Assembly (NCBI RefSeq): GCF_014633365.1
Contig: NC_068339.1
Span: 29,521,316-29,585,315 of the forward strand
Direction: 5' to 3'
Origin: Diospyros lotus
Lineage: Eukaryota > Streptophyta > Magnoliopsida > Ericales > Ebenaceae
DNA: 64,000 nucleotides
In this document: positions 22,889-34,114 of the stretch, piece by piece
Layout of the letters: each line of letters begins with the position of its first letter
How positions within the stretch are numbered: the first letter of the stretch is position 1
Translations under genes and position numbers: made by a program
The notes under the pieces: model-generated
Databases searched by the model: none
Told to the model about the DNA's origin: nothing
The model's input: only the letters and a program-made list of their open reading frames with translations

Positions 22889-25800
22889 TATAATATCCCA
22901 TGTTCGTATGAGGTTGTCACGTAATTTTGATTAGTCTAGAACACCGAAAAATTGGCTTAATAGCAGTTATAAATGTAATACTCGAGAAATTCTAAAGGAC
23001 TCAAGGGTAATTTATCTTGGGGCAAAAATGGAATTTAAGGATAAATGAAGGGTATAATGGTAATTTATTACCGTACAGATGACCAAAAGTGCCCTGAAGC
23101 CGAGATGCCAAAGGAAAATGATGTGGCATTAACAAGCACCTCGAGATAGGATTTATGGTGCCCAAAGAAATCGGATCGGGAATAGTTTTCGGTACAGCTA
23201 AAATAGCAGCTGTCAATTAGGCTGTAATACCGAATTGTTATAGACGACTTCCGAGAAGTCAACGGAAGCTTGAGGGGGCTTCGGTTTTTCATAAGAAACA
23301 ACCCTTCAGTGGTTTCAGGAAGAAACGAGAGGGTTTGAGGCCAAAACGAAGATTCAGGCCTAAGTGTAATTTTTGGAAATTGCTAGAGGGAGACCGAAAT
23401 GATGATTTCTCGGAATCTTCAGGGGTCAAATTAATGTTTTAGGACATGGGGGCCTTAAAGGCAATTATGAAATGTTGAGAGGTTAAGTGAAAAGGGTCAA
23501 ACTGAGAAAGGCCAAAAGTTGAAGGGCCAAATTACAATTTTTCAAAGTTTAGCCAATAACCAGCACATGGCTGGTCATCCATGGCCGATTTTGGCCATAG
23601 GGTTGCATGAGGCTTGGTTGGGGAAGCATCTTTTGTAAAGACCTTGCCCAACAATAGCCATCATGGTGACCAGAAAAGCAAGAAAAAGCAACCGAAAGTG
23701 GTTGCACGATGGAGCAGCATGCAACTCGCTTTTGTGATCGGATAAGGGTTCCTCGAGGTCCATCTAGGGTAGGTAAACCTTCGTAAGGCTTTGGGTTGGC
23801 CAATAGAAGGCATTTGGGCATTCGATTTTGCCTATAAATAGGCATCCATGGTGGCCGAAAGTTCAAGGAAATGGAGCTTCAGATTGGCCTCGAAATCAAA
23901 CAAATTGGCGTTCCAAAATAAAGGGCTTTTGAAGCCCATGAGATGTAGAGCATTTATGGAGAAAATGAGGCATTTTCATGGTGGTTTGGTGGCTGTTCGT
24001 GGCTCGCCGGAGATGGGAGGTGGTGGTTTCGGCCAAGGCTTTAAGCCTCTGGTTGGACCCCCTTCGGTGGTCCTTTGGGGCATCAAGATAGCCCATGGTG
24101 ATCGATTCAAGGAGAGGAAGAAGTTGGTAGAAGAAACCAGCATCGCCGACGCCGGAGAAGAAGGCCAGCGCGTGGCCTTCATGCGAAGAGCCACGCGCCA
24201 GCGCGTGGGGGCGCGTGCAAGGGCTTAAAAATCTGTGAAAAATTCTAGAAATTTGGGAAAATTATTTTATGGAAGTGTGCAAAAAGATTGGGATTTGGGA
24301 TTTTTGATGTCTCGATTTCTGCACCAAAGAATCTCGTTTTGTGTGAAAACGCAATATCCGGGTAAGTCTAGTATTTTTCCTTGGAAGTTTATAATCTATT
24401 ATGAATTGTTGTGAAGATAGATTTGAGGAAATGGTCTCGAAATATTTATTGGAATTTTTAGAAGGAAAAATAAAGGAAAATAGGAAATAATTGGAATATT
24501 GAGATATTTAGTGATAAAATATCATTTTTATGTTTGAAGTAATCGAGATGATGTGATTGGTGCAACTTTTGAGAGTTGGCATGAAAATCGAGGTAGTGCA
24601 CGCATATTGAGGTGATGTACGCTTTTCGAGAAAATGTAAGTTCATCTCAAAGGTGAGTTTTCCTATCCTACATGATATGATTGTTTATTATGCATGATAT
24701 TTATGAAAGATATGATTGCTTATACATGCATACTATTTATGAAAGATATGATTCATTTTGTCATATTGCATGGAAAGTCGTGATATTTGCATGGCACGAT
24801 ATTATTGTCATATTGATATTTGTGCATGGGAATGGGATGTCGCCCCCATAGTGTAGCCGTAATTCCCCAAGGGCGTTGAGGGAATAATGTTAGGCTTATC
24901 CTGCAGAGGTTCGGGATTTGCCTAGGATTCCTAGCCGGGCTTACTGGCCAGGGAAGTTACACTAAAGGCAAATGTTGTTCATGTTATTGCATAATGCATT
25001 CGTATATATGTTTTGGACTCTCACTAGAAGTTTCATCTTCTAATGGGTTATGCCCCTGGAATATTCCACGTTCTATTTTAGACTTGTAACTCAGGCAAGG
25101 AGTAGGTTGAGATATAACGGCACGTGATGGCGTGGCCGATGGATTCAGCTAGCTGACTAGGATATGTTGGAGCTGATGCTTTATTGATGATTAGTCTTGT
25201 TAGAATATTATAGAATCTCCATGTATTTATGTATTTCAATATTGAGGATATGATGTTAACTATGGTACAGATTCTTATGTTATAAATAAAGTGAATTGAT
25301 TATGTACCATATCAAGTTTCGATTATCGCTTCCGCATTTTTAATGATTTACTGGGGATTTTGTTTGGAATTCGGTACTTAAGGTTAAGTTATGTATCAAG
25401 AAAGAATGAAAAAAAAAATAATTTATGTATAATTTGGGCCACAGCATAGTGACACGCTCGGTAAGAGAAAAGTGGGGTTTTACAATAAATACCGAATCGA
25501 CTGTAGGGAATGCCTCGGAGTGAAATTGTCTAAGGAAAATGATATGGTTTCGATGAGCATTCCAAGATAGAATTTATGGTATCAAAATAAATCGGATCGG
25601 GAACAGTTTTCTGTACAACTAAAATGCAGCTGCTATTTAGGCTGCAAAATTGAATTTTCATAGGGGACTTCCAAAAAATCAACGGAACCCTAGGGGGGCT
25701 CCGATTTTACATAAAGATCAACCCTTCAGTGGTTTCGAGATGAATCGATGGCCTGGTGAGGACACTAGGGCGAAATCGTCCTTTTTTAACTAAGCTTCAA

Positions 25801-27977
25801 GTTATTAATTTTGTATTTTCGGTATCGTAATGCCAATTAATTCAGTGTTTGGGGATATTATTGCAATTAGAGAATTATTCTAATAAATTTAGGGTTAAAA
25901 ATGGGATTTAAATATATAATTTTCTAATTTCTATAATACAATATATAATTATACATATATATATAAGTATGCGCATAAGTGAGGCCATGCCTCTGTAAAT
26001 CCCACGCCCTGCAACCTTCGCCCCATGCCTTGTAAATCAGCCATGCTTTTGCATCCGCGATTTGCGCAAATTGGAAGAAAATGGCAGCAAGATTTGTGGA
26101 GATCTTCTGTTTATGTGATGTGCTTGATATATATGTATATATTCTTGTGTGTGTGTGCGTGTGTAAGACAACCATCCCTCTGCAATCTTCGAGCCATGCC
26201 CTGCAAATCGAATGTGGGTTGGAGTGTCTTAGATGCAAAGAGGGACGGCCAGCTAATGGGGAGAGGCAGAGGATCGCCTTTAAATAGAGGGAGAAGAGAA
26301 GAGAGGAAAGCAAGAAATGGAAATAGAAGCCGCGGCCGAAAGAGAGAACGAGGGCCAAGAGATGCAAAGGAGAGAGAGCTTGGGCTGGTAATTTGAGAAA
26401 GAGAGAGAGAGAACTGGAAGGGAGATGGAGGCGCGACCATGGCAGCAGCAACCATGGCAATTCCGCAACGAGGGGATGGCGGCACGGCGATGCTGGACGG
26501 TGAGAGCGGAAGGATGGAGATGGCCGGCAGAGCGAGGTCGGCAAGGCAGTGGGCGGTAGCAAGCGGCTGGGCATGGCCAAGGAGCTGGTTGGCGAGAGTT
26601 GCAGGAACGAGAGGAAGAAGAAGGATGGGAAGAAGAAGAAGAAGAAGAAAGAGAAAAGAGGGAGTTACAAGAGCAGGGGAGGCGGGAGCAAAAAGAAGAA
26701 TGAGGAGGAAGAAGAAGAAGAAAAGAAAAGAAAAAAAGAAAAAAAAAAGAAAAAAAAATAGAAAAAATTTCTGAAAAATCCCAAAAAATGGGAAACGAAT
26801 ATTTATTAATATTTTGGAGATTTTGGGTTAGAAAATGGTTCGGGCACGCGTTTCGGGAATATGGCAGGCATATCGAGGAAGTCGAAGAGGCTAAGTCAAG
26901 GTAAGTAAAATTCCCTAGAAAATTTCAGAAATTCGAGAATATTATTTTATGAATTGTCGTAATAAAATATTTGAAAAATATTTAGTTTGAATTTATTGAG
27001 GAAAAATAGAAAGAAATAGAGAAAAAAATAAAGAAAATGCTAGAAATTATGAAAAAATAGGTTTTAATGTTTATTTAAATAAATGTGGTGATTATGATGC
27101 TTTGAGCCTTAAGTTGAAGTGACTTGTGCAAATTTTAAGGTTGACACGCAAATCGAGGCGATGCACGAATATGATGATTGGTTGTAGGTGATTTATGTTT
27201 CAAACTCCGATCTTCGGGGATGCTTTCATCATATTGACATGCTTTGATATGTATTAATCACATAGACTGCATACATGACATGTTATGAAATGCATATGTA
27301 CATGTTGATATCATTGATCACGCGCATTGTGGCCGTAAGGAGTATGAACTGGCACTGCTACTCTACCAAGGGTGCACCCATACACCCCGGCTTCGAAAGA
27401 GATGGCCGCAAAAATAGTGAGTAGCATGAAGGGTGCAGTTGACACCTATGATGAGTAAGACATTGCATACATGCACGAAATATGTTTTTTATACCCTTAC
27501 TTAGATGATTCATCATCTAACTTGGGCTTTGCCCCTGGAATATTCAAACGTTCCAGATGGAGATTGTAGCAGACACGAGAATGAATGAGGCATGAAATGG
27601 TACTTAGCAATGTGCATGATAAATGAAATGTATGTTATGTAGCCTATGTATTTAAGTTCTGCTACTTTGAAATATGAACGTTTTAAGGAATGATGATGTA
27701 TAATCCTATTTAGGGTTAATGTTGAGAACTTATGCCTTGTATTAAAATATGTTGAGGTACGATGATATAAGAATTGATTTATGATCAATGTTAAGATGTC
27801 AAGTTCGATCCTTGCTTTCGCATTTGATGTGTATAATGATTTTCTTTCGAGAAAAATGATTGGGAATTCCGAGACGGATTCGAGGAATGATGTGGTTTAG
27901 CATTAGTTTGAAAGAAAAAAAATTATTGTCCCAGAATTGTCCTAAGTTATAACGCGCCCGAGAAGCGGGGCATTACA
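22889..27977 (+). mobile_element. Solo LTR (about 2.57 kb net) split by a younger solo LTR
   Basis: It starts TATAATATCCC (a TG-to-TA change) and ends GCGGGGCATTACA, with a perfect target duplication TATAT (22884-22888 and 27978-27982). The LTR at 22974-25484 and one copy of ATAAA interrupt it after 85 bp, and the sequence resumes at about 25490 exactly where the reverse copy at 13800-13850 is continuous. After removal it is about 2,570 bp. A GA-rich tract (about 26620-26760), a TG dinucleotide run (26145-26163) and the hairpin box (27503-27535) lie in it. The long frames at 25924-26774 are low-complexity products of the GA tract. Confidence 0.88.
22974..25484 (+). mobile_element. Solo LTR, 2,511 bp, nested in another copy of its family
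   Basis: It starts TGTAATACTCGAG and ends GTGGGGTTTTACA, with a perfect target duplication ATAAA (22969-22973 and 25485-25489). A TATA box (GCCTATAAATAGG) lies at about 23831-23843 and a CpG-rich GCCAGCGCGTGG tract at about 24160-24215. A CCGGGTAAGT splice-donor-like site is near 24359, and a variant hairpin (AGAAGTTTCATCTTCT, 25026-25041) follows. It is related to its host LTR but clearly diverged, especially upstream of the TATA box. Its frames are shadows. Confidence 0.9.
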
Positions 27978-27982
27978 TATAT

Positions 27983-28530
27983 CACACATTATATTGGATC
28001 TGACATAACTACCAAGTCCTGTGAGTTTAATCAGTCAATGACTCTCACTCGATTGGGATGTTAGTCAATGAAAGGACTATGATGAACAGCAATCAAAGAG
28101 CCTTAATAGGTTCATATGAAATTGGACTTCACTACCATTAGGATTGTCTTAAGTCCTAGTTAGAAGATACTAAGGATCTTTCAGGGTGCTCTGGGGATTT
28201 GGAGAGATTCTCTTAGTAGAGCAGTGGGATAAGTCAATGTCAAGGAGTTGACTTGTCCTGATTGTTACATGGCTATGAACCTAGAAAATCACATGCATAT
28301 AGAGTAATGTAGCAAATTAGTGATCCATTACTATTAGTATGTTCCTTGTCATTGTTGGACAATGATGTTGGTTGCTATATCATGTGTGGGACACATGGAT
28401 CTATGGTTATGGGATATGGCTATTGGATAGCAGGGCCTTATAGGCAATTGGACAAAGTTGGTGCTGGCAGACAGAATCGATTGATAGGTTCATGGAATAG
28501 TCGACCATTTTGAAATAGCTATTTGCGATT
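27983..28530. other. Non-coding repeat-like stretch, unclassified
   Basis: About 550 bp without a supported frame. The composition (GGATCTGACATAAC, TTGACTTGTCCTGATTG) is reminiscent of a plant copia LTR or 3' untranslated part, but I can define no ends. Confidence 0.25.
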
Positions 28531-29245
28531 TTCCAGCGATGTTTAAAACCCACTCTAAACTGCTCCAAACCACCCCAAAATCTCCAGATTTACTCCTCTC
28601 CCTCAGAGAAACAAAATCCCTTTATTTAAATCACTCAATTCTCTCTCTAAACCCACAAATTGAACTCGATTTTTGTATAAACATTCTTAGTCTCAAGTTG
28701 CTATTTTTAGGCAATTTTGGATTGGAAATTCTTCGATTCTTAGTTTAATGATACCCTAGGATGCTAGATTTAGCCTGATGCGGTCACCAATCAAGACCCG
28801 GCCCAAGGCAAAATAATATTTTAATACTTCATATGTTTTAGAATTCTACTTGATTTAGGATTCTATTTCATGTTTCTACTTGATTTAAGATTCTACTTCA
28901 TGTTTAATTATGGTTTTATTTTTATTAGAATTCTAGTTACAAATATTAGATGGATTTGGATTAGTCAAACACTATAAATATACCTAAAAGTTAGGGATTG
29001 TAGTCAAATTTTCTCAATACAAATTTTTGTAACATATTTGGTAGCAAAACAAGTCTTGTTTTTGCGTCTTCTTGAAAGCTAAGTTTCGATCATTGAAGTT
29101 TATTCTTTCAATGGTTTATTTTGGTGTCTTTTTCACACCCACGCTACACGTTGCGTCAGGCGGCATCAGAGCGGTTCATCAACCAATCAGACGGCCAATC
29201 TTGAAGGTAATGGTAGCAACCAACCTTGTGACGGTGATCGGGGGC

Positions 29246-29742
29246 TGTCTACAGTTTGGAGAGCAATTGAAGAACAACGAGAAATAACTCGTATAATGGA
29301 GCAGCAATTGGAACGAATCCGCAACTAATTAGACGTTTTACAACGAGTTAAGGATAATCAAAATCGAACTAATGGCGTGAATCAAGTCGGCTATGTTAAA
29401 CCGAGAAGACTAGCCATTAATCCTATCCTTATTAATCCTAGAAGACCAATGATGGATGATAGCGACGATGAGAATGGTCTTGGTCATATGATAGCCAACC
29501 TTAGTGGTAAAGGGGTTAGGAGGAATGCACAACAACACAACCATTGGGGAAGCAATGATTATAAACTAAATAATGGCCTTTTGATGAGTTTAGAGTTTGA
29601 TCTTGAAAATTATGTTACCCTAGCAACCTTAACGTTTGTAAACTCAGGTCTGGTTTATGCTGCTAACATAACAGAAACTCCAAGGTTGTTGACTCATATT
29701 GGGGTATTTTTCAGTCCCGAGGGCTCAGGCATTGCTTTGTAA
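29246..29742 (+). pseudogene. Gag-like N-terminal remnant
   Basis: It opens with WRAIEEQREITRIMEQQLE, a coiled-coil-like start seen in gag of plant chromovirus-type elements. After a stop the frame resumes at 29377 (VNQVGYVKPRR, then DDSDDENGLGHMI) and ends at 29742. The capsid part is not clear and the CCHC knuckle is absent. Confidence 0.5.
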
Positions 29743-30239
29743 TCCAATGATGGTGGTGTTTCTTCTGATTGGCTTGCAACTGTAAAGGAGATGGAGACCA
29801 TGGTAGCAGATCCTTCTATAATTTATTTAGGCTCTAGCATGGTTGAATCGAAGGCAATAAGAACATATTCACCTTTGCGATGGCAAAAGCAAAAATATTC
29901 ACAGGGGTTTCTTTGTGAATAGGGGTGTTGGATCTCCCAGGCTAGTTAACTCGGGTAGCGCAACTGCTTTTGATATTAATCTGAAATTGGATTCCGAAAC
30001 TAAGAATGTTGTAGTAGCTACTACTATAGCTGATTAAGTGCCTGGACCAAAGGAGGATACACGCATCAATATTTTAAGTGATGGAGAGACTACTGGTAGT
30101 TATGGAATAAGCCTCTATTCAAAATAGTTGCAAAAGAATGCTTCTCTAGGCAAGAAAAATCTACAGATGAATTCAGAAGCTGTTGAGGAGTCAAAATCAA
30201 AATGAAGGCAGAGGGTAACAAATATGGTGATGGTTGGAC

Positions 30240-30640
30240 CCATGCCAACGAAGATAGGGCTAAGAGGGGAAGGAATGTCTTTGCTTTTGTTTCCATAGCA
30301 GAAAAGTTCAAGTAGTTCAAGAAGATGTCAAGCAAATGTTTCACAAATAAGAAGTACAAGGCGGTAGTTGACAAGCATAGGAAGCACAAGATATTTGAGG
30401 TTGGAGATGAAGTCATGATATTCTTGAAAAATGAACGGATTTTAGAAAGAAAGCAGAATAAGCTCTAGCCAAAGAAATATGGTCCTTACAAAATTCCAAA
30501 GAAGACCAATGATAATGCTTATGTTGTGGATTTTCCTAATCATATGGGCATTTCTAAACATTCAATGTGGCTAATCTCTCTTTGTACTTGCCGAACGTGG
30601 ATTTGTCATATTTGAATCAAAATTTGAGATCGAATTTTTT
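30240..30640 (+). pseudogene. Integrase C-terminal remnant
   Basis: It reads DKHRKHKIFEVGDEVMIFL, then [19 protein letters not shown] and GISKHS, followed by LRSNFF just before the 3' LTR. This is the GPY/F-type integrase tail of plant Ty3 chromovirus-like elements. A stop (TAG near 30466) and frame breaks interrupt it. Confidence 0.7.
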
Positions 30641-31732
30641 CTCAAGCGGAAGTGAATGATGCGGTCACCAATCAAGACCAAGCCCAAGGCCGACCCAACC
30701 AAATCGAAATAGTATCATCGAAAGAGTAGCGCCAGAACAATATTTTAATACTTCATATGTTTTAGAATTCTACTTGATTTAGGATTCTACTTCATGTTTC
30801 TACTTGATTTAGGATTCTACTTTATGTTTGATTAGGGTTTTATTTTTATTAGGATTCTAGTTGAATTTTAGTTACAAATATTAAATGGATTTGGATTAGT
30901 CAAACACTATAAATATATCTAGAAGTTAGGGGTTGCAATCAAATTTTCTCAATACAAATTTCAAGAACCTATTTGGAGCAAAACAAGTCTTGTTTTTGTG
31001 TCTTCTTGAAAGCCACAGTCATTGAAGTTTGTTCTTTCATGGATTTATTCTAGTGTGTCTTTTTCACATCCACGCTACACACTGCATCATAGCCCGTAAT
31101 CACCTAGATTCGTCCTTAAAATCGAGAAAATCCCTTGATTATTCCGTTCAAATTTTTCGGCCATATACGATCGATATTTTACTATATCACGGTCGATCTT
31201 CGGCCAATCTCCACCACAACTCGCACATGATGGTCTGAATCTACTCTAGAAGCCTTTGGTGACCCTCCACGACGTTGACGTGATGGCTGGTCGGAGATTT
31301 GTAGTGCCGTACCTAGCTTTGTGATATTTGCAGATTTGCCCCTACTCCTATTTTTCAAATTTATAGATTGGTCTTTCCCCAATTTTTCAGAATTTCCTCA
31401 AGGACCTCAAACTCTAATTTTCTCATTTCAGTCCCCAAAGAATCAAAATTCCAATTTGACCACCTTTGACCAAAATTTAGAAATTCCATTTAGGCCCGAA
31501 TGTTTGAAAAAAATACATTTTACCTTTATTTTGCAAGTTTTTTTTAGTTTCATGAATTCCAACTTTTCTTACACATTCTTATCCCCAAACTTTTGTTTAA
31601 CATAGATGTTAAACCATATTTTGGCCAAGAATTGAAAATTACACTTTAGCCCTAAAGATTGAAAAATTGCATATACCCAATAATTTCACAAATTTCTAAT
31701 TTTATTCATTCATAAATTTCTTGGGTATTACA

Positions 31733-33211
31733 TGTCTACTTGCACTATATAGGAGAATATTTTTGTTTTAGCGATTTGATAAAGCACTTACGTCCGCGAG
31801 ATGTATTAGGGCATGGCTCTTGTGGCTTGATGTCTGAAAGATAAAGGTGTTGAGGTTTTGGTGTTTTTGTTTTAGTGGTTCGAATCCTTTCATACGTCTG
31901 CTCTCGAAAGCTACCTTTGACAGGTGGCAGTTCATATAATTAACAATGTTACGAGAATTTTTCTGCTCAAAAATCTCGTTTATTCATGTCTATCGGATTC
32001 TGAACTTTGGATTACAAGAGATGTACAATGGGCAGAGCTTAAAGGTTTCCATCCCCTTAGTTCCCCAGTCCGATTCTCAGTCTTACCTTAAATGCTACAA
32101 AACAGAGCATACAAACATATATATGTTACCTTATATCTTTTACATCACAAAATCATTTTGTTTGACCGGTTTCGTACAGACACCTACATCCATGATTTAG
32201 AATAAGTTAGTTAGTAACATTTTCACTTGGTTGCTTCTACTTGTGACTTGATAGCTTCCATTTGCAACCTTGGAGCTGCTTTGATATGTGTCTTCAAACA
32301 TGGCATTACTCAAGCGATCAATATAACGTTGAAGGCACTTACAATGCTCCCTTGCCTTTGGAATGCGGTGAAGGGTCATGAGAAACTCTAGTTGCAATTG
32401 ATCGTGAGGCTTTAAGTGAGCCAGGGTGGAACGCCAAACATCTTCCAACAAAAAAGGGGACGAGACTAGTCTAGGAGTGGTTGTAGAAAAATGCCATCAT
32501 AGAGTTATCTTATTGGATTGATAGTTTGACTTCTGTGGGGTGCTGCAGAAGGCACTGATAATTAATCTCCTCTCGTCGACACTTTGTACAGCTTTACCAA
32601 CTCCTGCCTACCCTACTGCCTTGGAATTTCCTCAAACTTAGAAAATATATCCGAGGAAGTTGGGAAGTTTGAGGAGACGGCTCCTCTGACATGGGTAGAA
32701 CATATATGAGGGAACTAACATGCCAGATGGGCTGCCTCCTGGGTTCATAGAATGCTTTTACAGACACATCCTAGGAGATCTTTCCCTACAGAAGAGGTCT
32801 TCACATACTTCATTCTTCACAATAACACTTTTCTATGAGCGCCGAAATTGCTAGGGAAGATGACCCCTTGGCCTTCAAATATTCTAAGGGGGTTAATCCC
32901 CACTTCCCACTTGCCTTGGTTGGATCTTTGCTTTGATGAACAACATGGACGCCTAGCAAAGATATAGGGTGGGAAGGTGCCTTCTTCTCTGGCAGGCCGG
33001 TGTAATAGCGGGAGAAGAACATTGGAAGGCTCATAATAATAGGAGAAAAACTTTGCAACAAGCTCCTTAGTGCCATCTTGGAGTATTTAGAGTGTGGCTC
33101 ACTGGAAGGCATTGTAAAATGGAGTGGGAGCACAACATTTTCACACAATTGATCCTTATGGTGGCAGTTAAGGGATGGATTTTTGCTTAGTTCCCACAGA
33201 CGACACTAAAT
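31733..33211 (-). other. Fragment of a Tat-like element in reverse, with two unidentified ORFs
   Basis: On the minus strand, GTAACAACA followed by TAGTGTCGTCTGTGGGAAC (33190-33208) matches the LTR end plus primer site of the 12.1-kb Tat element (50891-50919), with decay in the first bases. Downstream on the same strand lie an ORF at 32810-33148 (112 codons, with SRYYTGLPEKKAPSHP and GKWGLTPLEYLKAKG) and one at 32197-32451 (84 codons, with WRSTLAHLKPHDQLQLE). I recognise neither. They could be gag-region remnants or captured host sequence. No matching second LTR was found. Confidence 0.35.
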
Positions 33212-34114
33212 TGTTGTTACCTAACTATAATAATTAAATTTATTCGTCTTGGGGTTAGCTAGAGCAGAGTCCTTCACTACGACAAAGGGTCCAAGATGCC
33301 ACAAGCGAGGTCAAACGGATTTCGAATGGGTCGGGGCAGAAGCCCGATAAGGCAAGAACTCGGATGGCTTAGGGGCTTCTGGATGTGCTGCTCAAATGGG
33401 CCTTTGGGGACTCAAGAGGAAGGAACCCCAATGAGTCTTCGGGAGAAAGGGGTTTCGGTCATTCGAGTGAGCTAGGCTAGAACTTAGTGTGCAGTCACAA
33501 ATGAGAGTCGGAAAGGCACTCAAGAGACTCCCCCACGCTGGCCTTTTGATGCCAAAGTCAAACAATAGTCTAAAATATGATATATGATGCAAATGTATGT
33601 CTATTACATGTCTCGAAGGGATACTCATTTTTCTGGATGGGTTTTAAATAGTGATTGAATGTTGAGACAAAGGTATTAAATGAGTTCAGAGGATCAGTTG
33701 AGCAAAATGGTCTAAAATGTCTCAAAAAGTCTAAAAGGTTTGTTTGCCTTCAAAGAGGCTAGTATTTATAGACGAAGTTGCAAGATCCACGATTGAGTCA
33801 GAAAACTCTTCTGGGGGGAGGGGGGTGCCTTAGGGAGGCTGGAAGGCCTGGAGAAGTCTTATAGGTGGGACAACCCAATGGCTATCTCCGGGTGGCTCTA
33901 AAGGGGACTTTGGGCCACTAGATGGCTTTTGTCTGGGAGACCCCAAAAGGCGTCCTTGGACTTGAGAAAAAATGATGCATGTCGATCCCAGGGAACCGAG
34001 AGGCTTCTTTCCCAAAGACAGTCCGGGAGAATAATGAACTCGAAAATTGCTTTGAAACTTAGGAGAATTTTAGGGGCACCCTGCAATAAAAGTAGATATC
34101 ACTTTTATAATTAT
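33212..34114 (-). repeat. Possible LTR of the reverse Tat-like fragment
   Basis: It directly precedes the decayed primer site on the minus strand and ends in AACAACA like other Tat LTRs here. The start is not defined because the sequence abuts another LTR at 34115. Non-coding; frames are shadows. Confidence 0.3.

Larger units (their letters stand above)
28776..31089 (+). mobile_element. Internally deleted Ty3 element, iMet primer site
   Basis: A 2,314-bp element with a perfect target duplication TAGCC (28771-28775 and 31090-31094). LTRs lie at 28776-29158 (383 bp) and 30657-31089 (433 bp). They start TGATGCGGTCACC and end TGCGTCA/TGCATCA, and the left copy lacks about 47 bp present in the right one. 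Directly after the 5' LTR comes CGGCATCAGAGCGG, close to the TGGTATCAGAGC primer site complementary to initiator Met tRNA. The internal region keeps a gag-like start and the integrase tail. Protease, reverse transcriptase, RNase H and the integrase core are gone. Confidence 0.85.
28531..31732 (-). repeat. Truncated reverse LTR split by a Ty3 element
   Basis: Read in reverse it begins TGTAATACCCAAG at 31732 and runs to 31090, then continues from 28775 down to about 28531 after the inserted element is removed. It shows AAATAAAGGGATTTTG, which parallels CCAAAATAAAGGGCTTTTG just after the TATA box of the neighbouring solo LTRs. The 3' half, with the hairpin box and GTTACA end, is missing. Confidence 0.5.

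Noticed and set aside
25924..26774. Overlapping frames of up to 218 codons on both strands
   Set aside because: They come from GA-rich and TG-repeat sequence inside a solo LTR. Composition is Ser/Leu/Pro-rich or Lys/Arg-rich low complexity and no domain is visible.
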